A stretch of DNA of 43,085 nt from a virus: IMG/VR virus record IMGVR_UViG_3300031972_001084, positions 1-43,085 of that record. One strand, 5' to 3'. The notes under the pieces are model-generated. The model saw only the letters and a program-made list of their open reading frames with translations. It did not search any database and had not been told where the DNA came from. Positions 7,298 through 16,127 of this stretch are shown in pieces. Each line of letters opens with the position of its first letter. Within the stretch, counting starts at the first letter, position 1. Both the position numbers and the translations under genes were made by a program.

Positions 7298-7750
7298 ATG
7301 GCTACATTCACGAAGATCAACGACTTTGTCGAGCACGTTGCCGAGGGTGTTCATAACCTCGGTTCCGACCAACTCGCGGTCGCTCTGTCCAACACCGCTC
7401 CCGGTTCCGAAACGTCGGACCCGACGGCTGACGGCAACGGCGCAATCGCCAACGTGACTCAGATCGCATACACCAATCTCTCGACCCGGAATATCACGAC
7501 GAGCGCGTCCAGTCAGACCGCCGGCGTTTACTCGCTGTCACTGACTGACCTGACCCTGTCAGCGTCCGGCGGCGCGGTTGCGACGTTCCGTTACATCTAC
7601 ATTTACAACGACGCCGCGACGACACCAGTAGACGCGCTGATCGGGCTGTACGATTACGGCTCGGCGCTGACTCTGGCGGACGGCGAATCGCTGACCATCG
7701 ACTTCGGAGCGAACGGCGCTGGCGCTGGCAATCTGTTGACGATCACGTAA
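7298..7750 (+). CDS. Virion structural protein (beta-rich, decoration or tail-associated)
   Basis: Encodes 150 residues with a strong CCGGAGGA site. The start (MATFTKINDFVEHVAEGVHNL) and the Ser/Thr/Ala-rich beta body ending in DFGANGAGAGNLLTIT match a widespread group of small phage structural proteins lying next to fibre genes. It has no signal peptide or catalytic motif. Strong translation signals and a hairpin directly after the gene suggest that it is made in quantity. The exact position in the virion cannot be told. Confidence 0.6.
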   Translation: MATFTKINDFVEHVAEGVHNLGSDQLAVALSNTAPGSETSDPTADGNGAIANVTQIAYTNLSTRNITTSASSQTAGVYSLSLTDLTLSASGGAVATFRYIYIYNDAATTPVDALIGLYDYGSALTLADGESLTIDFGANGAGAGNLLTIT

Positions 7751-7765
7751 GAACGATTCGGGCTT

Positions 7766-7789
7766 GGCTCCCTCCGGGGAGCCGGCTTT
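7766..7789 (+). terminator. GC-rich hairpin after the structural gene
   Basis: GGCTCCC (7766-7772) and GGGAGCC (7777-7783) form a perfect 7-bp stem with a TCCG tetraloop, followed by GGCTTTC. The U-run is short, so it may act as a partial terminator or as a 3' end stabiliser separating expression of the two flanking genes. Confidence 0.5.
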
Positions 7790-7808
7790 CGCTCGGCAGG
7801 AGTAGACG

Positions 7809-9947
7809 ATGGCATGGAGTAGACTGGATTTTGATGCCTTTACAGGTTTCGAGTGTGGCGGCTCGTTTACATCCCTAGTCAACGTTTCGACCTCGGGGAC
7901 GGTCGCGTATGAAAACGGTCCAGCGCGAAGCGGTCAATTTTCTTTATCGTTAGCGGCTGGTTCGTCGATTACGTTTAACGCACTGGGGCAATTAGCGTCT
8001 GATCCGTGTTTTCACCAAGTCTCGGTTTTACTTAACAACGCTTCGGCTCATTTGGAGATCAAAGTAGGAGCGTCTGACGATACGAGCACGAACTATGTTC
8101 TCAGTATCAAGCCGACCGAAATCGAGTTTTCAGACGCGGACGGAACGCAGTTGTTCATCGATAGCACTGTGAACCTATCCATAAATAAGTGGCATGACGT
8201 TTTCGTTTGGATTGAAAGTTATCTGACGAACGAAGCGTGGGAAGTGTGGATCGATCGGGAGTTGGTAGATAGCGGTACTGGCGCGAATTTTGACGTCGAT
8301 GGGTTTAACGGAAGGGACTTGATCCTTGAGTCGGTGACGGGGGGCGCGACGCTATATGTGGATAATTGGGTTTCTCACCAAAACGACGATTTCCCAACCT
8401 CTTCAGAAGAGCGGTGGATTAAAAAGCCACACATAGAAAGATGGGGTTCTGACACGGTTGGAGCGACGGCTGATTGGTCGGACGCGACTTCGCAATCGAG
8501 CGCATTGGATACGGGCAATTTTGGTAACTGGTCAGCGCGACCAATAGACGCAAACGAAGGAGGGTTTCAATCACAAACCGCCCTCAATTATCTCGGTCTG
8601 GTTTGCGATACATCGAGCGGCGGTTCACTACTACAAGAATATGTCGAAGTTGACGCAACGTGGTCGCCGGGACAAGGCGTTTTTAGTTCAGACGGGGCGC
8701 GGTTTATTTACTGCAATAGCGATAATGAGTCGATCTCTCAAGTGTCGCTGTCTACTGCTTACGATTTAGAAACTCGGGGGAGTGTTACTAGCTGGAATCC
8801 AACGCAGACCGGGGCAACGATTCGAGGGTTCTGTTTTGGTGATGACGGAAGCAAGCTATACATTCGAGCAAACGACGGGACGGAAACGGTTTATCAATAT
8901 AGCTGTTCGTCTGCGTACGATATTTCAACCACTCCGACATATGACAACAAATCGAAATCCGGTTTCGATGCCGGAACGTCGGCGGTCGATCAGGGGTTCA
9001 AGCCGCTTTTCAACGCTGACGGAACAGCGCTGTTTCTAAATGATAGCGCTGGAATCCATAAATACTCTGTCAGTACCGCGTGGGATATATCGACGGCTGG
9101 AACAACATCGACACAAACGCTGGACACGACACCGGACGCCGACGGTTTTGATTTCTATCGGAACGGGAATCTTCTGGTCGTTGTTCAAGATGGCGGTCTT
9201 ATTCGAGGCTATCATTGCGCCGACGGCGCTTATGACATTGGAACGAATTGTACGGCTCCCGGCGAAGCGCAAACATACGCCGACGAAAACTTCCAGTGGT
9301 GCTCAATACGCGGAAGCCGTTTACTGGCTGGTGATCCAAGCGCGAATCGAATCGGGCTGTATCAAATACCGGTGTCTCCTTTCGCGCCAGATTCCGAGCC
9401 GATCTGTAGCGGAGGACCGAACGGAAATCCGTGGTGTGACGGCGACGGCTCAACACCACCGGCGCGGCTAATAATTAACGCCTTAATTCACAAAGGAACC
9501 GTGACTACAGGGACCTTCCAAATCGTGTTAGGGAAGTGGGACGGCTCAACGTCTCCTACCGTACAGGGCGCGTCAATCGGGACCAACTATTCCGCTGGTC
9601 AGGCGCTATATCCTTTGGGTCTTGTCGATAGGACCGAATACGCGGCGTACGGAATCAAGACGGTAGACGGCTCCGCTGATGTATTACATGAAGCGGTAGC
9701 GCTCATGGCGTTGATGGATTTGCCAACGGTTCCAGAATACGAACTTGAGGGCTATCGATGGCGCGATGACGACGGCTCCGAGTCCGGTGCAACGTGGCAC
9801 GAAACCCAAGACACCGACACGACTCAACCTGCCGAAACGAATGTACGCCTTAGAACATTAATCGACGTCACGAACGATCCAGAGTCGAATCAGGTGACGC
9901 TCCAATATCGCAAGGTCGGCGAAACAGAATGGAACACAATCGAATGA
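7809..9947 (+). CDS. Tail fibre/adhesin with LamG-like and propeller-repeat domains
   Basis: Encodes 712 residues. Residues about 1-195 resemble a concanavalin/LamG-like sandwich (WHDVFVWIES, WEVWIDRELVDSGTG, TLYVDNW). Residues about 270-510 hold at least four blade-like repeats of about 50 residues, each with a variant of STAYDIST (TAYDLETRG, SAYDISTTP, TAWDISTAG, GAYDIGTNC) after an F-DG-KLYI-type strand, as in beta-propeller phage proteins. The C-terminal LRTLIDVTNDPESNQ...LQYRKVG block is a common phage fibre ending. Composition is more AT-rich than in the head genes, as expected for an exchangeable host-range gene. Confidence 0.75.
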   Translation: MAWSRLDFDAFTGFECGGSFTSLVNVSTSGTVAYENGPARSGQFSLSLAAGSSITFNALGQLASDPCFHQVSVLLNNASAHLEIKVGASDDTSTNYVLSIKPTEIEFSDADGTQLFIDSTVNLSINKWHDVFVWIESYLTNEAWEVWIDRELVDSGTGANFDVDGFNGRDLILESVTGGATLYVDNWVSHQNDDFPTSSEERWIKKPHIERWGSDTVGATADWSDATSQSSALDTGNFGNWSARPIDANEGGFQSQTALNYLGLVCDTSSGGSLLQEYVEVDATWSPGQGVFSSDGARFIYCNSDNESISQVSLSTAYDLETRGSVTSWNPTQTGATIRGFCFGDDGSKLYIRANDGTETVYQYSCSSAYDISTTPTYDNKSKSGFDAGTSAVDQGFKPLFNADGTALFLNDSAGIHKYSVSTAWDISTAGTTSTQTLDTTPDADGFDFYRNGNLLVVVQDGGLIRGYHCADGAYDIGTNCTAPGEAQTYADENFQWCSIRGSRLLAGDPSANRIGLYQIPVSPFAPDSEPICSGGPNGNPWCDGDGSTPPARLIINALIHKGTVTTGTFQIVLGKWDGSTSPTVQGASIGTNYSAGQALYPLGLVDRTEYAAYGIKTVDGSADVLHEAVALMALMDLPTVPEYELEGYRWRDDDGSESGATWHETQDTDTTQPAETNVRLRTLIDVTNDPESNQVTLQYRKVGETEWNTIE

Positions 9948-10225
9948 CGATAGGTTGCATGGGAACCGCCCCGGATCATTGCTGTTACCTCGGCGAAGGC
10001 GGCGTCTGTCCGTACGTCGAAGAGAGGACTGTTCCGGGTCGTCGTTGGGCTTGCGGCTTGATGCGTAAGCTCGGAGATTGGAACCTCGTCATGGCGACGC
10101 CAGAGTACCGGGAGAACGTCGCGCCGTGGCTCGAGCCGCTCGGGATCAATTGTCGCGATTGGCCCCAAGATCATCCGGGCGCTCGATGCTCGACTTGCGG
10201 TTGGGGGATAAACGATGGCGATTGA
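9944..10225 (+). CDS. Small Cys-rich putative zinc-binding phage protein
   Basis: Encodes 93 residues; the ATG at 9944 overlaps the previous TGA (an in-frame ATG at 9929 would add five residues). It has eight cysteines in C...CC...C, C, C and C-C groups (DHCCYLGEGGVCPYVEE, RRWACGL, GARCSTCGWG). The CxYLGEGGxCPYxEExTxxGRRWxCGL pattern is shared by small phage proteins encoded beside tail-fibre genes. It may bind metal and help fibre assembly, but the role is not known. Confidence 0.6.
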   Translation: MTIGCMGTAPDHCCYLGEGGVCPYVEERTVPGRRWACGLMRKLGDWNLVMATPEYRENVAPWLEPLGINCRDWPQDHPGARCSTCGWGINDGD

Positions 10226-13200
10226 AAAACTTGTCCCTAATGCCAACGCGAATCCGGCGACCGTTCTCGCGGATAACGACTATACCGATCTGAACGAAAC
10301 CGTCGCGCTGTTCGACAGCGTTTTCAATACCACGCTGACAGACGAAGAGACCGGGACAGCGACTTGGACATTGCTCGATATTTCGACGGCTCCCGCGTCG
10401 ATTACATCGATGACGTTCCGCGCTCGCGGCGGCTTTCAAAATTGGTCGAATGATACGACCGAATACACGCTTTCGCTGTCGGTCGGTGGTGACACGTTTA
10501 GTCTCGTTTGGGACGCGGAGACTGACGGCAACGGACAGTCCACGAAAACGGTCGATTTAAGTACCGGCACAAACTATCCCTATACCGAAGCGCAAATCAA
10601 CGCGGCGACGGTAACGCTTGACCAAACGAATTGGGTCAGAGTCAAGGGCGCGGATGGTTCCTCGTTCCAGATCGACGCTTTCGAAATGGAGGTCGATTTC
10701 GCCGCCGCTTACGAGATGGACGCCGATCCCGGCGCGTTCACGCTGACCGGGATCGCCAACGCAATCGCGAAGGACGCTCGATTTACGCTGGCGGCTTCGT
10801 CGAACATCGCGGCGAGTGGAGAGAACACGACCGCGCAATTGACCGCGCCAACGGGCAAAACAACGGCTCAATTTGGCGGCGGTCGAATACAGGACGACGA
10901 GAATCCGACGGACGCGGTTGATATCGGAGCCGACGAGTACCGAGAGGATGAATGGTGTATCGAGGCGACGACGAAGGCGATCGCCGGTTCGCAATACGAG
11001 TTCCGAGTTCTCGTTGATGGCGAGGAATTAGACACCTATACCGTCACGCCGAAGTGGACGATCGAGGCGGCTGGCGCGAACGAATTGGACGCTTCGCCGG
11101 GAGCGTTCACGCTTTCTGGTCAAGATGCCGACTTCGACCATTTCTTCCATCTCCATCCCGACGCCGGGGCGTTCGTTGTCAGCGGTGTCGATGCGGACAT
11201 TCACCTCGCTTTCTTCATGGAAGCCGAGGCGGGTTCGTTTGTACTAGCTGGAACAGATGCCGACTTTGCTGTCATTCGACACCTTGAAGCCGAAGCCGGG
11301 AGCTTTGCGGTTGCTGGACAGGACGCCGAATTCCAACGCGGACACGTGGTCGCCGCTGAAGCTGGTTCGTTTGCGCTCACTGGTGTCGATGTAGCGTTCG
11401 CGCTTGGCGTAGCGATGGAAGCCGAAGCCGGGACGTTTGCCGTTGCCGGTCAGGACAACGCGTTCCAGCGTGGCTACGTTGCCGATCTGGAAGCGGGATC
11501 GTTCACGCTGGCGGGGATCGACGCGGACCTGAATCGAGGACTCGTTGTTCCGGCGGAATCCGGCTCGTTCGTGCTCGCTGGAATCGATGCCGCGCTAGGT
11601 CGTGGGTTGACAGTTGAACTCGACGCCGGATCGTTTGTTCTGGCAGGACAGGACGCCGAATTCCAGCGCGGATACGTGGTCGCCGCTGAAGCCGGTTCGT
11701 TTGCGCTGGCGGGGCAAGACGCCGACCTCGACTACACAATCCATTTCGACGCCGAAGCCGGTTCGTTCTTACTCACCGGGATCGACGCGACGCTCGACTA
11801 TCAACAGGGCTTCCCGGCTGAAGCGGGGTCGTTCGTATTAACCGGACAGGACGTCGCCTTCGACCTTGGCTTCGCACTCGATCTGGAAGCCGGTTCGTTT
11901 ACGCTGGCAGGACAAGACACGGACCTTCTCCGGGCGCTCCTTTTCAGCGCCGAAGCCGGTTCATTCACTCTCTCCGGTCAAGACGCCGAACTCGATGCTC
12001 AACGAGCGCTCGAGGCGGAGTCTGGATCGTTCGTTTTAAGCGGCACCGACGCCGCGCTTGATCGCTCTCTCATACTCCAAGCCGAAGCGCAGACCTACGT
12101 CCTTGCAGGGCAGGACGCAAACCTCGCGACTACGGATGTATTTCCGGCTGAAGTGGGGGCGTTCTCGCTGGATGGTGTCGGTGTCGCCTTTGCACTCTCC
12201 CGCGTATTCCAAGCCGAGACAGGTTCGTTCGTATTAGCAGGACAGGACGCGGACTTCCTCCGGGGCTATCACTTCGACGCCGATCCCCAGACGTTTGTCG
12301 TCACCGGGATCGATGCCAATTTCCTCACGGCGGGAGCGTTCCAAGCTGAGACAGGAACGTTCGCGCTTGCTGGTCAAAACATTGAACTCGTCCGCTCGCT
12401 AATCCTAGAAGCCGAGGCGCAGTCATTCACGCTATCAGGGCTAGACGCCGGCTTAAACGTCACCGACGTATTCCCCGGCGAGACGGGCGCGTTCAATGTA
12501 ACCGGGGTCGCCGCCGAGCTTCAGTATCAGCGGCAACTCGGAGTCGATCCGGGCGCGTTCATTCTGGCGGGGGTCGCCGCCGATCTGGACAAGGGATATC
12601 ACGTAGACCTCGAGGCGGGATCGTTCGCTCTGACAGGCGTCACCGCCGAGCTGGATGCGAGCTTCTATCTCGCCGCCGAGACGGGCGTCTTCAACCTCAC
12701 CGGGATCGATGCGAACCTTCAGGCTGAAGGGGCGCTCATGGCGGAGACCGGGGCGTTCGTTCTGGCTGGAACAGACGCCGACCTGATCCGCGATCTGATT
12801 GTCGAGCTGGATGCGGGATCGTTCCTCCTGACAGGCGAGAACGCGGACCTCGATCGAACCGATCTGTTCCCGGCGAATACGGGCGTCTTCACGGTCGCCG
12901 GACAGGACGCCGCGTTCCAGTACGCTCGCCAGTTCAGCGCCGAAGTGGGGTCGTTCATCCTCGCCGGTGCCGACGCCGACTACCTTCGCGGCTATCACCT
13001 TGACGCCGACCCGGAATCGTTCGCGGTATCCGGGATCGACGCCGCCTTCCAGCTCGGGAAAGTCCTCGAAGCCGACGCCGGTTCGTTCGTGCTTGCCGGG
13101 ACGGATGCGGACTTCCTCGGAGCGTGGCAACTCGACGCCGAAGCTGGCGCGTTTGTCCTCACTGGCGAGGACGCGAATCTGGCAACGCTTGGGAACTTCC

Positions 13201-14171
13201 CGGCGAATACTGGACCGTTCGTTCTGTCCGGGATCGACGCGGCGTTTGCGCTTGACCAGATCGTCGAGTTCGATGCCGGCTCCTTCGTGCTGGCGGGAGC
13301 CGAGGCGGACCTGAAGCGCGGCTATCATCTCGACCTCGAGACCGGGGCGTTCAACCTGACAGGACAGGTCGCCGAATTGACGCGATCCTTGGTGCTGGAA
13401 GCCGAGTCTCGGGGCTTTACCGTTGCTGGCGAGGACGCTGACCTTCTCGCGAGCCGTAACATAGCCCTAGAAGCCGCTCAGTTCGACGTAGACGGCGTTT
13501 CTGTCGATCTGAAGGCAACGTATCAAGTCAGCGCGGAGTCGGCGGCTTTCGCGGTTTCAGGAGAGGACGCCAACCTCAATACGACGGGCGCTTTCCCGGC
13601 ACAAACGGCGTCCTTCTCTGTTGCTGGCGAAGATGCCGCGCTCAAGCGCCAGCGTCGTCTCGATTGCGTTGCCGGCGCGTTCACATTTGCCGGCGAAGAT
13701 GCGGACCTCTCCAAGACGTTCACGCTCGGCGCTGAGACCGGCGATTTCGATCTCGCTGGCGAGGATGCGGCGTTCGATCGGGCGCTCGAAGCGGCACTCG
13801 AAGCCGGGGCGTTTACGGTCCAAGGACAGGACGCCGGACTGACGGCTGACCGGTCCATCGAGGCAGAATCGGGAAGTTTTGACGTCGTCGGCGAAGATTC
13901 TGAATTCGTCTTCGGCTTCGTTCTCGATGCCGAGACCGGCGCGTTCATTCTGGACGGCGAAAACGCCGAACTCCTTGGCGCGTATAGGCTTCCGGGAGAA
14001 GAGGGTGGTTTCGTACTAACCGGAACCGAAGCGAATTTCATATACTCCGAAATCATTCTCGGTGAAGACCGTGTCCCGGTACACAAGATTCGATTGGCAG
14101 AAAAGGATATCATTCGGTTGAGGGACGTTGTAACGGTCAGACTCGAGCAACAAATCAGGACGATTAAATAA
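10215..14171 (+). CDS. Giant tandem-repeat fibre-like protein (45 x 22 residues)
   Basis: Encodes 1318 residues. Residues about 1-165 are a beta-rich head. About 215-290 contain a domain with IQDDENPTDAVDIGADEY and YEFRVLVDGEELDTYTVTP, seen in other phage structural proteins. Residues 292-1281 are 45 exact-length 22-residue repeats (consensus AEAGSFxLAGxDAxLxRxxxL). A short C-terminal tail ends in VRLEQQIRTIK. There is no signal peptide or enzyme motif. The periodic short strands suggest a long beta-solenoid or stacked-strand shaft, so a virion fibre or spike is likely. It overlaps its neighbour genes. The function is inferred from architecture and position. Confidence 0.75.
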   Translation: MAIEKLVPNANANPATVLADNDYTDLNETVALFDSVFNTTLTDEETGTATWTLLDISTAPASITSMTFRARGGFQNWSNDTTEYTLSLSVGGDTFSLVWDAETDGNGQSTKTVDLSTGTNYPYTEAQINAATVTLDQTNWVRVKGADGSSFQIDAFEMEVDFAAAYEMDADPGAFTLTGIANAIAKDARFTLAASSNIAASGENTTAQLTAPTGKTTAQFGGGRIQDDENPTDAVDIGADEYREDEWCIEATTKAIAGSQYEFRVLVDGEELDTYTVTPKWTIEAAGANELDASPGAFTLSGQDADFDHFFHLHPDAGAFVVSGVDADIHLAFFMEAEAGSFVLAGTDADFAVIRHLEAEAGSFAVAGQDAEFQRGHVVAAEAGSFALTGVDVAFALGVAMEAEAGTFAVAGQDNAFQRGYVADLEAGSFTLAGIDADLNRGLVVPAESGSFVLAGIDAALGRGLTVELDAGSFVLAGQDAEFQRGYVVAAEAGSFALAGQDADLDYTIHFDAEAGSFLLTGIDATLDYQQGFPAEAGSFVLTGQDVAFDLGFALDLEAGSFTLAGQDTDLLRALLFSAEAGSFTLSGQDAELDAQRALEAESGSFVLSGTDAALDRSLILQAEAQTYVLAGQDANLATTDVFPAEVGAFSLDGVGVAFALSRVFQAETGSFVLAGQDADFLRGYHFDADPQTFVVTGIDANFLTAGAFQAETGTFALAGQNIELVRSLILEAEAQSFTLSGLDAGLNVTDVFPGETGAFNVTGVAAELQYQRQLGVDPGAFILAGVAADLDKGYHVDLEAGSFALTGVTAELDASFYLAAETGVFNLTGIDANLQAEGALMAETGAFVLAGTDADLIRDLIVELDAGSFLLTGENADLDRTDLFPANTGVFTVAGQDAAFQYARQFSAEVGSFILAGADADYLRGYHLDADPESFAVSGIDAAFQLGKVLEADAGSFVLAGTDADFLGAWQLDAEAGAFVLTGEDANLATLGNFPANTGPFVLSGIDAAFALDQIVEFDAGSFVLAGAEADLKRGYHLDLETGAFNLTGQVAELTRSLVLEAESRGFTVAGEDADLLASRNIALEAAQFDVDGVSVDLKATYQVSAESAAFAVSGEDANLNTTGAFPAQTASFSVAGEDAALKRQRRLDCVAGAFTFAGEDADLSKTFTLGAETGDFDLAGEDAAFDRALEAALEAGAFTVQGQDAGLTADRSIEAESGSFDVVGEDSEFVFGFVLDAETGAFILDGENAELLGAYRLPGEEGGFVLTGTEANFIYSEIILGEDRVPVHKIRLAEKDIIRLRDVVTVRLEQQIRTIK
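11088..14057 (+). repeat. Array of 45 in-frame 66-bp units
   Basis: Each unit encodes 22 residues with Gly5, Phe7, Gly11 and Asp13 as the best-kept positions (D/E-A-E-A-G-S-F-x-L-x-G-x-D-A-x-L). No unit has an insertion or deletion: 45 x 66 = 2970 bases, exactly the span given. Units ending in Phe before a Pro-start unit recur every 5 or 6 units (11, 16, 21, 27, 32, 38; also 44), showing a longer period laid over the basic one. A lone related motif (DADPGAFTLTG) lies upstream at about 10719. Confidence 0.9.
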
Positions 14172-14503
14172 TGGCGACAATCATTCGAAAACGCGGTGAT
14201 ACGTATCCGTACAAAATCCAGATCGTTGAGAAGATTTCTTGCGACCCGATCGACGTCACCGGCTTCTCTTTCCTCCTGACCGTGGACCCTTCCGCCGCCC
14301 CGGTAGATGACACCAATAATCTCTTCCAGATTTCCGGCGTCATCATCGACAGCGTGAACGGGATCGTCGGCTTCTCACCGAACGAGACTCAGGCGGACAA
14401 CGTGGGGAACTATTACTACGATATCCAGATGACCGACGCCGACCTTGCCAAGCGCACGATCGACGACGGGAAGTTCGTACTAAAACAGGACATCACGAAA
14501 TGA
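14171..14503 (+). CDS. BppU-like N-terminal-domain virion protein
   Basis: Encodes 110 residues. The pattern RGDTYPYKIQI, then GFSFLLTVDP, GIVGFSPNETQADNVGNYYYDI and GKFVLKQDITK matches the Ig-like domain found at the N-terminus of baseplate upper proteins and in many stand-alone phage proteins. It probably links fibre proteins to the particle. The ATG at 14171 overlaps the stop of the repeat-protein gene, so the two are translated together. Confidence 0.65.
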   Translation: MATIIRKRGDTYPYKIQIVEKISCDPIDVTGFSFLLTVDPSAAPVDDTNNLFQISGVIIDSVNGIVGFSPNETQADNVGNYYYDIQMTDADLAKRTIDDGKFVLKQDITK

Positions 14504-14784
14504 TCGATCGCCGTCACGTATCGATCCGGGGGTCGTTCAGCTATGCGAGGGCGCGGGTTCTCTGGGAGAACGGCATCCTCCGAATTTACGGTCCCGGCGG
14601 GATCATGCTGGAAGTTCAATCACAAATCCCGGTCAAGAAGGTCGGGTATCTCCGGGCGTGGGATATCGCGACGGCAAAGGGGACCATTGTCGCGAGAGGG
14701 AAATGTATGACTTGCGGCGGTCGCAAGTGGTGGAAAATTACCTCGATGCCGAAAGATAAACTTTGGAATCTGTCATGGACATAA
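14500..14784 (+). CDS. Hypothetical protein with a CxxC motif
   Basis: Encodes 94 residues and starts inside the previous stop (ATGA). The product is basic and beta-rich, with a CMTCGG pair near residue 69 that might bind metal in a dimer. It sits between a fibre-attachment protein and the portal gene, which it overlaps by 10 bases. No family is recognised. Confidence 0.5.
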   Translation: MIDRRHVSIRGSFSYARARVLWENGILRIYGPGGIMLEVQSQIPVKKVGYLRAWDIATAKGTIVARGKCMTCGGRKWWKITSMPKDKLWNLSWT

Positions 14785-16127
14785 ATTCGAAATTTGCCAG
14801 CGTCACCGACTCCTTCAAAAACCTCGTCGCCAATCTTGGTACGAGTCGGGACAAACAGTCCGCCGGCGAGTATTACCTGACCACGCTGACCGACGACGTT
14901 CTCTCGACGATCTACCGGACGTCGTGGATGGGGCGGAAGACCGTAGACATTCCGGCGAACGACGCGACCCGGAAGTGGCGCGAATGGAACGCCGAGGGCG
15001 ACCAGATCGAGAAGATCGAGAAGGAAGAGAAGCGGCACAAGCTCCAACAGAAGGTCCGCAAGGCGCTTCAGTTGGCGCGGTTGTTCGGCGGCTCGGCGAT
15101 CTACTTCTCCGTGAACGGCGACGACCCGGAAGAAGAGCTTGATCTCAACAGCGTCAAGGCGGGGAGTCTCGACTTCGTCACGGTCCTCGACAAGACGGTC
15201 CTGACGACGGGCGATCTGGATCAAGACCCAATGTCGGAATACTACGGTCGACCTACTTATTACGAAGTCTCGAGCGGGGAGGGGCTGGTACAACGAATCC
15301 ATCCCTCTCGAGTCGCGATCTTCATGGGAAACGAGCCGCTGACGGACAGCGCCTTGAGCGTGGTCGATCACGGATGGGGCGACAGCGTTCTCCAGTCTGC
15401 CTACGAAGCCGTTCGCAATGCCGACGCGGTCGCGTCCAATACCGCGTCCTTGGTCTACGAGGCGAAGGTCGATGTTCTACAGATTCCCGACCTCGCCGAG
15501 ATCATGGCGAATCCGAGGAGCCGCCAACTCCTCGAAGAGCGGGTCATCTTGAGCGCAACACTGAAGGGGAACAATGGCGTTTATATCATCGACGGCGATG
15601 AGGACTATCAACAAAAGACGTACTCATTCGGAGGACTTCCCGAGATCGGATATCAAGCGCTTCAGGCGGTGTCCGGCGCGGCGGATATTCCGTTGACGCG
15701 CTTCTTGGGTCAGTCCCCGGCGGGTCTGTCCAGTACCGGCGAGTCGGACCTTCGGAACTACTACGACTCTGTCAACAGTATGCAAGTCTTGGTCGTCACG
15801 CCGACGCTTGAAAATCTGGACGAAGTTTTGATCCGATCCGCGCTTGGAGATCGCCCCGACGAGATCAACTACGAGTGGTCGGCGCTCTGGCAAATGACGG
15901 ACGAACAGAAGTCGAATATCAGCAAGACGGTTGCCGAGACGATCAAGGCGCTCGCCGACTCGGGATTGTTCTACGAAGAAGACCTCGCGAACGCGGCGGA
16001 GAACGTCATCGTCAAACACTCGATCCTCCCGTCGTTCGAGATCACTCAAGCGCCGGAAGAGGAAGAACCCGAACCAGTAGCCCCGGCAATTGTCGCGCCG
16101 GTCGAACCGCCGAAGGAGGATGAATGA
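14775..16127 (+). CDS. Portal protein (DUF1073/HI1409 type)
   Basis: Encodes 450 residues from ATG 14775; an upstream TTG at 14763 is less likely. ARLFGGSAIYFSVNG, the HPSRV segment, and PLTRFLGQSPAGLSSTGESDLRNYYDSV are hallmarks of DUF1073 portals. Twelve copies form the ring at the capsid vertex through which terminase packs DNA and to which the tail attaches. The C-terminal tail (about 420-450) is acidic and Pro-rich. Some relatives carry an Acb1 anti-CBASS phosphodiesterase domain at the C-terminus; its paired His-x-Thr motifs are absent here. Confidence 0.9.
   Translation: MDINSKFASVTDSFKNLVANLGTSRDKQSAGEYYLTTLTDDVLSTIYRTSWMGRKTVDIPANDATRKWREWNAEGDQIEKIEKEEKRHKLQQKVRKALQLARLFGGSAIYFSVNGDDPEEELDLNSVKAGSLDFVTVLDKTVLTTGDLDQDPMSEYYGRPTYYEVSSGEGLVQRIHPSRVAIFMGNEPLTDSALSVVDHGWGDSVLQSAYEAVRNADAVASNTASLVYEAKVDVLQIPDLAEIMANPRSRQLLEERVILSATLKGNNGVYIIDGDEDYQQKTYSFGGLPEIGYQALQAVSGAADIPLTRFLGQSPAGLSSTGESDLRNYYDSVNSMQVLVVTPTLENLDEVLIRSALGDRPDEINYEWSALWQMTDEQKSNISKTVAETIKALADSGLFYEEDLANAAENVIVKHSILPSFEITQAPEEEEPEPVAPAIVAPVEPPKEDE

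Noticed and set aside
12453-13328. Minus-strand open frame across the 22-residue repeat array
   Set aside because: Repeats on the coding strand produce repeats on the other strand; the repeated + frame clearly fits a protein, the antisense does not.
14775-16127. Acb1-type anti-CBASS activity of the DUF1073 protein
   Set aside because: The phosphodiesterase His-x-Thr pairs of Acb1 are not present; the protein has only the portal part.
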